27,685 nt of DNA from a virus. Made by a program: the position numbers and the translations under genes. The notes below the pieces were generated by a model, which did no database searches, had not been told where the DNA came from, and was given only the letters and a program-made list of their open reading frames with translations. The stretch covers positions 1 to 27,685 of the IMG/VR virus record IMGVR_UViG_3300025736_000150; one strand, 5' to 3'. This document shows, piece after piece, positions 14,119-23,046 of this stretch; position 1 is the first letter of the stretch; the number at the start of each line of letters is the position of its first letter.

Positions 14119-15477
14119 ATGGGACGCAGAGCAACGAGCGGGGGCGCATGGATAGGTATTGGCCTCGAGACTACATTCGGAACGGGCGTGGCCCCGACGG
14201 TTGCCCTTGAGGCAGGAAGCGAGGACATCAAAGGGAAAATACGGAAAATGCCCAGCGATGCTATTATAAATAGCCGGTTCAAAAAGGACACGTACATTGA
14301 TGGCCGTGATCCGATGGGAAGCATAAAGGACCTGGAAGCAAACCCTGATAACTGCGATCTGTTATTGGCTGGGGTGCTTGGCAACGAGCAGACGGTCACC
14401 GGGGGAAGTTCTCCGTATACCCACGAATTACGCCCGGCAAGCGGAGCGGAAACACTGCCATCATTTTCAATTCAGAAACAGATTGACATAAGAACCCATC
14501 GTTACACCGGGATGAAAATTGATACCTGGAATATGAAAGCTGTACTACATTCCATTTTAAAAATGGATTTTGGGTTCCTTGGAAAGAGCTGGACGAACTC
14601 AGGGCTTGAAACTACCGCAGAGATAACCACCATCGCCACGGTTGCGGATGTAGCTGGAAGCCTCAATGATACGTACATGTACATCAGTTCTCCCGACGAG
14701 GATTATTATATCTGGCTTAATATCAATTCGGGCGGTACAGATCCCGCCATAGCTGGACGTACCGCAATAGCGGTAACCGGGGCAACTGGTATCTCTGCTG
14801 CTGATATAGGAGCCGCCATAGCAACGGCCGTAAATGCTCTTTCTGATTTCGGAGCCACCGGAACCGAGACCGTCACCGTGACCAATGCAAACAAAGGCGA
14901 CTGTGAAAAACCAGAAGACCCGGGAAGTACCGGTTTTACAATCGCCGTTACTACTGCCGGTGTTGATGCTACACCGCCCACGTACAGCACTAAGGTCCCG
15001 TGGACGTTTAGTCATGGGGCCATGAGTATTGACCCCACGAACGGCGACACCCCCGTTGCGGTTTATTACATCCAGGGATTTGAGAGTTCATACTCAAACG
15101 GTATTGACCCAGAAGGGTGGGTAATGGACGGAACGCAATTGCGAAATAGGATTGACAAAGGGCCCGCTACTCTGGGATTAAAGCTTGATGGAATCCTCGA
15201 TGACAACGCTTATGACGCTATGTACACCGGCGATATTGCTAACACTGATATGAGCCTGAGCCTGTTATTCACCAGTTCGGACGCAATCACCGCCGGTAAT
15301 TATTATACGCTTGAGCTTGAAGTGTTGCATTTCAAACTTGACGGCGAAAGTGATCCGGTTATTTCTGGAAAAGGAAATATCCCGTTTCCGCTGAATGGTG
15401 AGGCCATAAAAGTTGGCAGTGATCCGATTTGCAAAATCACACTTGTAAACGGTGATTCCGATAAGTACCTGGACTAA
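14119..15477 (+). CDS. Major tail tube protein with an inserted domain
   Basis: AAGGAG precedes the ATG at 14119. The N-terminus SGGAWIGIGLETTFGTGVAP and the closing region (LELEVLHFKLDGESDPVISG) are typical of long tail-tube proteins that stack into the tail. Residues ~168-284 differ: DTYMYISSPDEDYYIWLNIN, TAIAVTGATGISAADIGAAI, then SDFGATGTETVTVTNANKGD and TGFTIAVTTAG. I recall this as a recurring phage add-on domain in tail and head proteins, probably projecting from the tube. At 452 residues the protein is longer than a minimal tube protein. It is followed by the chaperone genes and tape measure, the standard order. Confidence 0.82.
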   Translation: MGRRATSGGAWIGIGLETTFGTGVAPTVALEAGSEDIKGKIRKMPSDAIINSRFKKDTYIDGRDPMGSIKDLEANPDNCDLLLAGVLGNEQTVTGGSSPYTHELRPASGAETLPSFSIQKQIDIRTHRYTGMKIDTWNMKAVLHSILKMDFGFLGKSWTNSGLETTAEITTIATVADVAGSLNDTYMYISSPDEDYYIWLNINSGGTDPAIAGRTAIAVTGATGISAADIGAAIATAVNALSDFGATGTETVTVTNANKGDCEKPEDPGSTGFTIAVTTAGVDATPPTYSTKVPWTFSHGAMSIDPTNGDTPVAVYYIQGFESSYSNGIDPEGWVMDGTQLRNRIDKGPATLGLKLDGILDDNAYDAMYTGDIANTDMSLSLLFTSSDAITAGNYYTLELEVLHFKLDGESDPVISGKGNIPFPLNGEAIKVGSDPICKITLVNGDSDKYLD

Positions 15478-15515
15478 TATATAAACCACCCTAACCGAAT
15501 GAAGGAGAAGTGATC

Positions 15516-15977
15516 ATGAAGCTTGACAAAGTTATCTGCAAAACCGCCGAAGTGGACGTATCAGCGTACATCGACGGCGAAGAGAAAGCGGTGTTTACCG
15601 TTAAGCAGTACAGCCAGAAAGTACAAAATAAACTTTCTGAACTGAGCCTCAAGGGCAAGGATGTCACCTATAATCCGGTAACACAAAAGCCCGATTTCAC
15701 CAAGATCAAGATTGACAACGATGCCGACACGGCTAACGAAACTTTATATACAAAGTTTCTTGGCGGCGTTGAATCTACCCCGTTTGAAGAGAAGTGGAAC
15801 AAAGAAACTATCGATATACTCTGTGATCGTAACCCTGAAATGATGGAGAACGTTCTCGAGAGTATAGAGGAATTTAACCGCCCTTTTCAGGATCGGAAGT
15901 TGAAGAAATTAGAAAAGCAGCAAGAGACACCCTCGGCGGCTTCCGATTCCAGCCCGACCAAGAAGAACATTGGATAG
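15516..15977 (+). CDS. Tail assembly chaperone (gpG-like)
   Basis: The ATG at 15516 has AGGAG 8 bases upstream. A GTG at 15510 in the same frame is too close to the ribosome site. It encodes 153 residues, starting MKLDKVICKTAEVDVSAY, helical in its middle and charged at the end (LKKLEKQQ). It lies between the tube gene and the tape measure, the invariable place of the lambda G-type chaperone, which binds the tape measure and directs tube length. The unshifted product ends at TAG 15975-15977. The longer shifted product is described separately. Confidence 0.78.
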   Translation: MKLDKVICKTAEVDVSAYIDGEEKAVFTVKQYSQKVQNKLSELSLKGKDVTYNPVTQKPDFTKIKIDNDADTANETLYTKFLGGVESTPFEEKWNKETIDILCDRNPEMMENVLESIEEFNRPFQDRKLKKLEKQQETPSAASDSSPTKKNIG

Positions 15978-16168
15978 CCGGGAGGTGGCGGCCGTTCATC
16001 CAGGCGTACAGTGCCGTCCGTGGAGAGTATGGAGAGTTTGAGGGGCGGTTCCCGGATGGCCGCTCATACATGCAGCAGGACTGGAGAGAGCTTGAGATTT
16101 ACCACATTATACAAACCGAAGTTAAGGCCGATATTAAAAAGAAAATGGAAGAGGTAAAAAGTGGCTGA
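15516..16168 (+). CDS. Tail assembly chaperone gpG-T, -1 frameshift product
   Basis: A second frame, -1 relative to gpG, is open from just after TAA 15875-15877 to TGA 16166-16168 and has no good start of its own. Slippage at CCCTTTT (15881-15887) would join 124 gpG residues to 93 further residues, 217 in all. The extension is protein-like: EEIRKAARDTLGGFRFQ, EEHWIAGRWRPFIQAY, then QQDWRELEIYHIIQTE. Tryptophans and helices of this kind are typical of T domains, which recruit the tail tube subunit. The frame closes 8 bases into the tape-measure gene. Frameshifted G-T products are known in lambda-like phages. Confidence 0.78.
15881..15887 (+). other. Slippery heptamer CCCTTTT
   Basis: In the gpG frame this reads C CCT TTT. 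Slipping back one base gives CCC and TTT, so the A-site tRNA re-pairs perfectly and the P-site differs only at the wobble position. It lies four bases after the last stop of the -1 frame (TAA 15875-15877), the first point at which a shift could yield the long product. No other XXXYYYZ heptamer was found before the gpG stop. Confidence 0.72.
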
Positions 16169-17885
16169 CGTTTCAGGAGTAAAAATCGGCGTATTTTCTG
16201 AGGACAAAACTAAAAAGGGTTTTGATTCTGCGAAGAAGGGTGTAGGAAAGCTGACCAGTGCTGTTAAAAATTACGGTGCTGAAATGCTTGTTGGTGCGCT
16301 TGCCGTAAAGAAAGCGGTTCAATCTATATATAGCCTGATAGATGGTACCGCCACCGCCGGTGATATGTTCGATAAAATGAGCAAACGGACATCAATATCA
16401 ACTACATTTCTTTCTGAATTTGACCATGTAGCAAAATTAGCAGGAACGAACATTTCGGTATTGGAAGCGTCTTTTAAACGGGCCGCTAAAGCCCTGGGTG
16501 ATGCTGACGAGGGGTTAGCTGAAAGTGTCCGGACATTTAATAACCTTGGTATTGAGATACATAAAACTGACGGGACATTAAAAGATATTGATACGGTTAT
16601 CCTTGAAACCGCTGATAGGTTTTCAAAGATGACTGATAATACTAAAAAGATGTCTATCGCTCAAGAGCTGTTTGGCCGTGGCGGTCTTGCCATGATCCCG
16701 ATACTCAACCAGGGAACAGAAGCGATCAGGGCCCAAATGGAGGAGGCGGCATCACTCGGGCTTACATGGACAACTGATGCTGCTGGCGGTGCTGCTGCTT
16801 ATGTTGATGCTATGCAGCGATTAAAATCTGCATGGATTGGGATAAGAAACAATAGTATTGTTCCGCTGCTTGCAAAAATAACCCCAATGCTTGAGCGTAT
16901 GGCTATTGCTATGGGCATGGAAACACAGGGCATGAAGTTACAAAAAACCCTTGACGGAGTTAAGTTATCGATACAGGAGCTATATAACGAGATAGGCGTA
17001 AAGGGTGCAGATGCCCCTATACTTCTTGATGACGGAAACATAGCGACAATGCGCGAATACATGGGCCAATTAAAAGAACAGGCCGCCGGACTTAAGCAGC
17101 AGATAGCCGATTTGAATAAAACGGTTGACGCTGGAATATTAGGCGGTGCTGCTGGCGGTACAGGCGATGGCGGAGGCGATACCGGCGCTCTATTACCTCT
17201 CGCTGGATTTGAAGAATTTACGGTAGTAACTGATAGCATGGATTTCGCTTTGGGTAATGCCTCAAATACGCTTGAAGATTTAAAGGATGGAGCGCAGGAC
17301 GTGACAGTTGATTTAATGCCTAGATTTACACAGGCCTTTATAGATTCAAAAAAGGCCATCGTTGACCTTGCCTCCAGTGGCGCCAATGCCATGTCCTCCC
17401 TATTTAGCGCCATCGCCGTGAACGCAACCAAGGGAAAGCGGGCCTGGCTCAGTGCAATGTCAGGTATATCGCAGCAGATACCGGGATTAATTACTCAGTT
17501 TATCGCCCTAAAGAATGCCAAGATTGCCGCATCATTGGCCGGGGCCGGTGCAGCTCTCGGTATATTCGGCGCCGTGGTAGGAATAGGCGCATCCCTCATG
17601 TCTGCATACAGCTCTAATGATGACGATTATTCTACAGCCGGTATGGATGACGGACTGACAAACGCCGCCAGTTCAAGCCGCTATTCTTCCGTCACACGCC
17701 GCAACCCGCAGACTTTCAGCATATCCCCTCAGGTGATTATATCGTCATCCAACGGGGTGCAGGTGTTCGGTGAAGAGGGCGTAACCGGCGGGGCATTGGC
17801 TAATATAATGCGTGAAATATTAACCAGAGATATTAGTAATGGGGCCTTTGCCCTTGACGATTTAGTACCGGAGGGCGCAGGATAA
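16161..17885 (+). CDS. Tail tape measure protein
   Basis: Starts at GTG 16161 with AGAGG 6 bases upstream, overlapping the frameshift frame of the chaperone by 8 bases. Of its 574 residues the first ~60 are helical and basic. The tape-measure signature follows: SIAQELFGRGGLAMIPILNQ, then EAASLGLTW and AYVDAMQRLKSAWIGIRNN. A glycine-rich linker (GGAAGGTGDGGGD) lies around residue 330, and a hydrophobic region near residues 455-490 contains SLAGAGAALGIFGAVVGIG, the usual transmembrane-like part. The length suggests a rather short tail, near 85-90 nm by the rule of about 1.5 angstrom per residue. Confidence 0.87.
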   Translation: MADVSGVKIGVFSEDKTKKGFDSAKKGVGKLTSAVKNYGAEMLVGALAVKKAVQSIYSLIDGTATAGDMFDKMSKRTSISTTFLSEFDHVAKLAGTNISVLEASFKRAAKALGDADEGLAESVRTFNNLGIEIHKTDGTLKDIDTVILETADRFSKMTDNTKKMSIAQELFGRGGLAMIPILNQGTEAIRAQMEEAASLGLTWTTDAAGGAAAYVDAMQRLKSAWIGIRNNSIVPLLAKITPMLERMAIAMGMETQGMKLQKTLDGVKLSIQELYNEIGVKGADAPILLDDGNIATMREYMGQLKEQAAGLKQQIADLNKTVDAGILGGAAGGTGDGGGDTGALLPLAGFEEFTVVTDSMDFALGNASNTLEDLKDGAQDVTVDLMPRFTQAFIDSKKAIVDLASSGANAMSSLFSAIAVNATKGKRAWLSAMSGISQQIPGLITQFIALKNAKIAASLAGAGAALGIFGAVVGIGASLMSAYSSNDDDYSTAGMDDGLTNAASSSRYSSVTRRNPQTFSISPQVIISSSNGVQVFGEEGVTGGALANIMREILTRDISNGAFALDDLVPEGAG

Positions 17886-19105
17886 TGGCATTCCCAACAC
17901 AGGGCGGGGCGTTTCAGCTCGGGGTAAATATCCCGGTTGCAAATAATGATTTTAAAGAGGTTAACCGGATCCTATTTTTCAAAGCAACGGTAACCAGCGG
18001 AGCGGCCCTGGTCCTGGCATCCGACACCAGCGCAACGGATATCGACGCAACGGTTAACCCGTATGTATTAAATCCAAGTATGACAATAATACTAGGCCCG
18101 TCTACTCACGTTAATAACCCGGGGGCTACTGAAGAGATTACTATACTAACGGCGGCGGTAGTAACCGGAGTTACCACCGTAACGGCTACCGCAGCCCTTA
18201 AATATGATTACATGGCCGCCGACCCTATGACGATTAGATCACTCCCAAAGAGCTGGACGATGGTCACTGAGACACAGACCACCGGCAGACAGGTCAGTGT
18301 TGAGGAGGGCTATAAATTCGGTGCTGATAATAAAATTAATTTTGGTGTAGGTAATGGGTCAAAAATAATCAGAACAAACGGAGGTGGTGCCGGTGCCGAT
18401 ACTCACAAAATAGTATCACCATTAACCGGTATTAACAGCGTCCGGACCGGGGCGTATTCCCATATACGGAACGGATTTTACTACAAAGAAACCGGGGTCA
18501 ATGGATTTTCAAAGATAAGCCTTAAGGAATACAGCTCGGCCGGATCGCTGCTTGCCACTAAAAGCCCTGCTGTACTTGCTTCGGCGTCCTCCTGGACCGC
18601 CTTTAGTGCGACATGGACTACGGCAGGAATGGCCGCAAACACTTCACAGCTCGCCGTGTACGTGGATATACAGCAGCCATCATCCGCAAGTACAAACCTA
18701 TGGACTACATTACACACTATTGAGCACGCACAGGACACGGACGACGAGAGCAGCGGGTATTATACCTTTGATGATATCGCAGACAAGGGCTCTTTTGATT
18801 ACGGGTACATCCTGGCCGGAGCAAAAATATCCCTAGTGAATGGCACTACTACATACGGCCAGCCGCAATCAAATACTGTACGCTGGTTTATAACATGTTT
18901 TTTTGGTCAAGCCTCAGATGCTTTATATCAAAATTTAATGGTGATGAATGAGCACCAGCGGCACGGTAACGACCTGGTACTGCGCACCGGTATTGAGGAT
19001 ATTCCCCCGGTGCTGATCGGCCGGCAGACCGTGACGGCATTAAAAAAACACCGGGCCGATTTAACGTATCGCAATGTACAATACGCATTTGAGACAACGG
19101 AATAA
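17885..19105 (+). CDS. Distal tail-like protein with carbohydrate-binding-type region
   Basis: The ATG at 17885 shares a base with the previous stop and has GGAGG 8 bases upstream. It is the first gene after the tape measure, where siphoviruses encode the distal tail protein. The N- and C-terminal parts are beta-rich, and the end (VMNEHQRHGNDLVLRTGIED) resembles distal-tail proteins. The middle, residues ~185-290, has a jelly-roll look like a carbohydrate-binding module: YSHIRNGFYYKETGVNGFSK, then SSWTAFSATWTTAGMAANTS and LAVYVDIQQ. An accessory domain in Dit that helps adsorption is known in other phages. Family membership is inferred from order and pattern. Confidence 0.65.
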   Translation: MAFPTQGGAFQLGVNIPVANNDFKEVNRILFFKATVTSGAALVLASDTSATDIDATVNPYVLNPSMTIILGPSTHVNNPGATEEITILTAAVVTGVTTVTATAALKYDYMAADPMTIRSLPKSWTMVTETQTTGRQVSVEEGYKFGADNKINFGVGNGSKIIRTNGGGAGADTHKIVSPLTGINSVRTGAYSHIRNGFYYKETGVNGFSKISLKEYSSAGSLLATKSPAVLASASSWTAFSATWTTAGMAANTSQLAVYVDIQQPSSASTNLWTTLHTIEHAQDTDDESSGYYTFDDIADKGSFDYGYILAGAKISLVNGTTTYGQPQSNTVRWFITCFFGQASDALYQNLMVMNEHQRHGNDLVLRTGIEDIPPVLIGRQTVTALKKHRADLTYRNVQYAFETTE

Positions 19106-19107
19106 TA

Positions 19108-22100
19108 ATGTCATATGATCTATTATTTGAAACGTTGGCTAAACATCCTGACCATCCGTTTAATATAAAATTATATATCAACACTGCTTCGGACCGATCC
19201 GGGCAGTGGGTTAATTTTACCAGCCGGTCCCATATCCCGCATTACGACCAACTGACAGGGCGTAAATATAAACGGAATGGCCTGCTCGATATTGGGAATA
19301 TATCCATAGACGGCGAACGGGCGCACGGTAAATTCGGGGTCAAAGATATTATCGTAGTAATGGATAATACTGACGGATATTTTAATGACTCTCCCGGCCT
19401 TACCCCGCTGTATGGGATCAAAGATATAGACGGTGATGACGTGGTATTCACTGCATGGGAGAACCGCCTGGCCCGGATATTCAAGGAATATCGGTTCATG
19501 GATTCCGGCGGAAAGGAATTTCTCATGGAAGTGAACATGGGATATTTCAAGGTTGATGATATTATCCTGGGCCGTACCGGTACATACAAGGCTCAGTTAA
19601 GGCTCGTGGGGCTGGCTAAAACGCTCATGAGTATAAGTGCCACTACCGTTAAGAACGGACAGGAGCCGTACAGGCAGCGGCCCATATCGTACATTATGCG
19701 GCAATATTTACTTAAGGGTCACACTAAAGAATTTGTTGATAGCTGCAATTTGCCGGTAAATCCCGATATTGAAAATCAGTTGTCAGTATACCCGTTGTTT
19801 CCTGATGATCGCGGAACAATTTCTTGGGCCGCACGACTACCACATAGGGATGCAGATGGAAACTGGCTCAATGCAGAGGGCAAAGGCTTTATAAACAGAG
19901 CATTGCTTTACGATGGTACATTTGACACCGACAATATATTATGTGGAATAAATGAGGGTCTTTATAATTATAATATAGCCGGTGATTATTGCACCGAATT
20001 AATACCTGCCGGGAGCGCATCACCACTTGGAGAAGGGTTTTATATCAGAAAATTATGGATAAACACGGCTCAAACAGAAATCAAAGGCATGGCTGTAAAG
20101 ATTGCTGGCCGTCCGGGTTCATTCGAGGTTGAAGATTGTAAAATATTTTCATATGACGGAACTACTTTTACTGTAAATACTACTGTTAGAAACAATCCGG
20201 CAACAGGGTATTTTACCAGCGGCATAAGGTGCAGCAGAACAACATCAACCAGATTACTTACTACGCTTATCGGATTGGGTCATTCTGATGTGTACGTTAC
20301 CAAGTATGGTGAAAATATACTAATTCCATTTAGCCATGATGCGTATACAAAAATAAGAGCCGTTTCGAGTAGTGGTGGATTTTTTGCCGGAGGAACATCA
20401 TTAACAGGTGATTGTGATGAACGGACCGAAATGGACCCAGGCACTTATACTTATGAATTTTTAACAAGAAATACAGGGTATCATTCTATTGCTGCACTAG
20501 GTTATATTCAGGCCCTATATAGTATGGGGCAGTCTGGGTTCATGGTTTACAATCAACAAAACAACTTGTTTTTTTATTCTAAAAGCATTCCTGGTACCGG
20601 CGCAATATCTACCGGACATGCCGGGGTAAGGTACTACGGAAACACGATATGGGAATACGACCTTGCGGCAGACACCCACACAAAAATAATTGATCTCGCA
20701 CAAAGCGATACGGGGCATGAGCAGGTATTATGCGGAGTTAGTTCTGGAGATGATATTTATTTTTCTACGATCTCATGGAAAAACGGATGGGGAGCCGGGG
20801 CGTCAGAAACATATATATATAAATGGGATATTTCAGGATCATCACAGTCAACCATATATAATTCAACGGCAGATACAGACGGGGAATACTACTATACCCC
20901 GCTCGAAATGATTATCCATAATGGTGTTTTGAATTTATGTTTATTACAACGTGATACGTTTCTTAATAATAATGCTTATATGTTGGTAACGCATCCGCTT
21001 TCTTCGCAGGATTCGTTTGATACAAAAACAACGGGGAATAAATACCAGTACATTAGCCTGGTATCTGGACCGGGCGATCTGATTAATTGTGTTGAGGTTA
21101 GTACTGGGGAACTAAAAGCATGGGACCCGTCGGGGGTGATTGCTTCATCAAGTTCTGTTTTTGATCGTGATAACTCTACTAATATCGGAGATACAGAGTC
21201 TAATGTTGCATCAAATATTGTAAGGATAACAGCAACAGAAGATAGATTTTATATGTCATCTGCTCCAAATTATGACAATATAAATTTCGAGACATCTGTC
21301 GCCGGGGCCTACCGCTTTGTTAAATATGATAAATTCATTTTCCCATACAATGAATTAAACGATAACGAAAACCCCCGGGCCATATCGTGCTGGCGTGCGC
21401 TGGAACTGAATACCCAGAAATTAGATTATATGATGAACTACGATAATGACGGGTATTTCTTTTCCATCCCCCGGCCTACATCCGGTACGTCTGCACGTAC
21501 TTTTACCAATGACGGGAGCACCGGTCATGGCCACAAGATGATCGTATTCGTGACCCCTGGGCGCGGCATGAATGAGGTGTATAATTATTGCACCATTATT
21601 CCGTACCGTACATATGTTGAGGGTGTTAAAGTTCGTGTTACTATCGGGGCAAATTCAGATTGGAATGATGATGATAACGATGTCATTGTTACCGCTCAAA
21701 CCCAGTCCCCTAAATCCATATTGCTAAGGGCCATTGATGGGAGTAATAACTTCCAGTTCAAAGCGTACATGGCGCAGATGGAAACGCTGCTCAGAACCGA
21801 TCATCTGGCTGGGGCTACCATAATTCAAACTAATTTTGAAGAGGCGACGGTTGACGATTATATAAGCGTCGGTGATGTGATCCGAGTTCCGGACGCTGAC
21901 GGCAATGATTCGTATCTTGATATAGCCGAAGCCCTGCCGGACAACAGGGCGTTCCGGGTGTCGTCCGGGCTGATTGTTGACATGCAGCAAGGGGCAGAAA
22001 TAAGCATAATCAAATCAAATAATAACCAGTGGCTCGATTTAACCAATACTTCCGGGGCGGCTCAGTCAATCGGCACATCCTTTGTTAAAATACAATCATA

Positions 22101-22680
22101 TGATACCACCCCGACGCTGTTACTTGATACGAACATGAGTATCAAGGTGGACAATGTTACCGCCAATTTTTCGATAGGCGACACGATAAACATCGATTAC
22201 CAGGGGCTGCAATTGAAGAAAGCTCCGGAGTCGCCACAGCTTGCCATTGATACAACGTCCCGTGATGACTACGGGATTAAACATTTTGCGAATGTGGACA
22301 ATCGCCTTTTTGATTATCGTACCGGGAAAAACTACGCTAATTATATCGTAATCAATTATAAAGATCCGCACTGGACAGGGATAATGCGGGGGCTTGCGGC
22401 CTATGAATTGAAGGTGGGCGACGTTATCACCATCATCGACCCGGAGGCGTTCAAGAGCGAAGTAAACGGGGAAATACAGGTATACATCCGGGCGATAACT
22501 TTTGAAGCTAAAACGAATTATGCTATTTATAATTTCCGTGGTCTGGCTGCTCGTACAGAGAGGGCCGTTGCGATTACCGCCGCTGATGGTGATGTAATAC
22601 AGGACGTTGTAAGCCACACCGACGAATGGCAAGACCACGCAACCGCTACCGATGAAATACAAGATACCGTTTTAACATAG
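19108..22680 (+). CDS. Large tail tip/baseplate hub protein, 1190 aa
   Basis: The largest gene, next to the Dit-like gene, in the tip attachment position. Residues ~1-200 begin with FNIKLYINTASDRSGQWVNF and continue with LLDIGNISIDGERAHGK and VKDIIVVMDNTDGYF, resembling hub domains. Residues ~235-735 are repetitive in aromatic and strand content (DDIYFSTISWKNGWG, TYIYKWDISGSS, PLEMIIHNGVLNLCLLQR), suggestive of a beta-propeller. Residues ~740-1150 return to hub-like sequence (VGDVIRVPDADGNDS and ELKVGDVITIIDPEAF). It probably initiates tail assembly and helps bind the cell. The ribosome site is weak. Stop codon TAG. The middle part is more AT-rich than the ends. Confidence 0.75.
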   Translation: MSYDLLFETLAKHPDHPFNIKLYINTASDRSGQWVNFTSRSHIPHYDQLTGRKYKRNGLLDIGNISIDGERAHGKFGVKDIIVVMDNTDGYFNDSPGLTPLYGIKDIDGDDVVFTAWENRLARIFKEYRFMDSGGKEFLMEVNMGYFKVDDIILGRTGTYKAQLRLVGLAKTLMSISATTVKNGQEPYRQRPISYIMRQYLLKGHTKEFVDSCNLPVNPDIENQLSVYPLFPDDRGTISWAARLPHRDADGNWLNAEGKGFINRALLYDGTFDTDNILCGINEGLYNYNIAGDYCTELIPAGSASPLGEGFYIRKLWINTAQTEIKGMAVKIAGRPGSFEVEDCKIFSYDGTTFTVNTTVRNNPATGYFTSGIRCSRTTSTRLLTTLIGLGHSDVYVTKYGENILIPFSHDAYTKIRAVSSSGGFFAGGTSLTGDCDERTEMDPGTYTYEFLTRNTGYHSIAALGYIQALYSMGQSGFMVYNQQNNLFFYSKSIPGTGAISTGHAGVRYYGNTIWEYDLAADTHTKIIDLAQSDTGHEQVLCGVSSGDDIYFSTISWKNGWGAGASETYIYKWDISGSSQSTIYNSTADTDGEYYYTPLEMIIHNGVLNLCLLQRDTFLNNNAYMLVTHPLSSQDSFDTKTTGNKYQYISLVSGPGDLINCVEVSTGELKAWDPSGVIASSSSVFDRDNSTNIGDTESNVASNIVRITATEDRFYMSSAPNYDNINFETSVAGAYRFVKYDKFIFPYNELNDNENPRAISCWRALELNTQKLDYMMNYDNDGYFFSIPRPTSGTSARTFTNDGSTGHGHKMIVFVTPGRGMNEVYNYCTIIPYRTYVEGVKVRVTIGANSDWNDDDNDVIVTAQTQSPKSILLRAIDGSNNFQFKAYMAQMETLLRTDHLAGATIIQTNFEEATVDDYISVGDVIRVPDADGNDSYLDIAEALPDNRAFRVSSGLIVDMQQGAEISIIKSNNNQWLDLTNTSGAAQSIGTSFVKIQSYDTTPTLLLDTNMSIKVDNVTANFSIGDTINIDYQGLQLKKAPESPQLAIDTTSRDDYGIKHFANVDNRLFDYRTGKNYANYIVINYKDPHWTGIMRGLAAYELKVGDVITIIDPEAFKSEVNGEIQVYIRAITFEAKTNYAIYNFRGLAARTERAVAITAADGDVIQDVVSHTDEWQDHATATDEIQDTVLT

Positions 22681-22688
22681 GGGCTTAC

Positions 22689-23042
22689 ATGGCTACCACA
22701 AACAAAAAAATAATACGAATTAACGACACGGACGCCACGCTACAGGGTGCAGGGCTAGCGGCCCACCAGATCGCAATAGCGACCGACAGCGTGACCATTG
22801 GTGATGTTTCGCTTGGGTATAGGCCAATGGTTTACAAAGATGGCGGGGCGGTTTATCGTAGGGTGGTATGCCATGAGTTACCGGCTAAATTATCAGAGGT
22901 CACAATTACCGGTAACTATTTCTATTTTGGAGGTGATAAATCGACCAATGGGACTTACCGGTTTAACATGGTGGGTAATGATATGATAACCGAAAAACGT
23001 GTGTCTGATTCATGGGTAGAAATCACAAGAGTGGGAGAATAA
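22689..23042 (+). CDS. Small tail protein, 117 aa
   Basis: Starts at ATG 22689, 8 bases after the tip stop, with AGGGG upstream. It is beta-rich, with DSVTIGDVSLGYRPMVYK, a possible small barrel (LSEVTITGNYFYFGGD), and the ending ITEKRVSDSWVEITRVGE. This looks like a minor tip or fibre-attachment protein. No family is recognised. Its position between the tip and the fibre gene supports a structural role. Confidence 0.65.
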   Translation: MATTNKKIIRINDTDATLQGAGLAAHQIAIATDSVTIGDVSLGYRPMVYKDGGAVYRRVVCHELPAKLSEVTITGNYFYFGGDKSTNGTYRFNMVGNDMITEKRVSDSWVEITRVGE

Positions 23043-23046
23043 AAAG

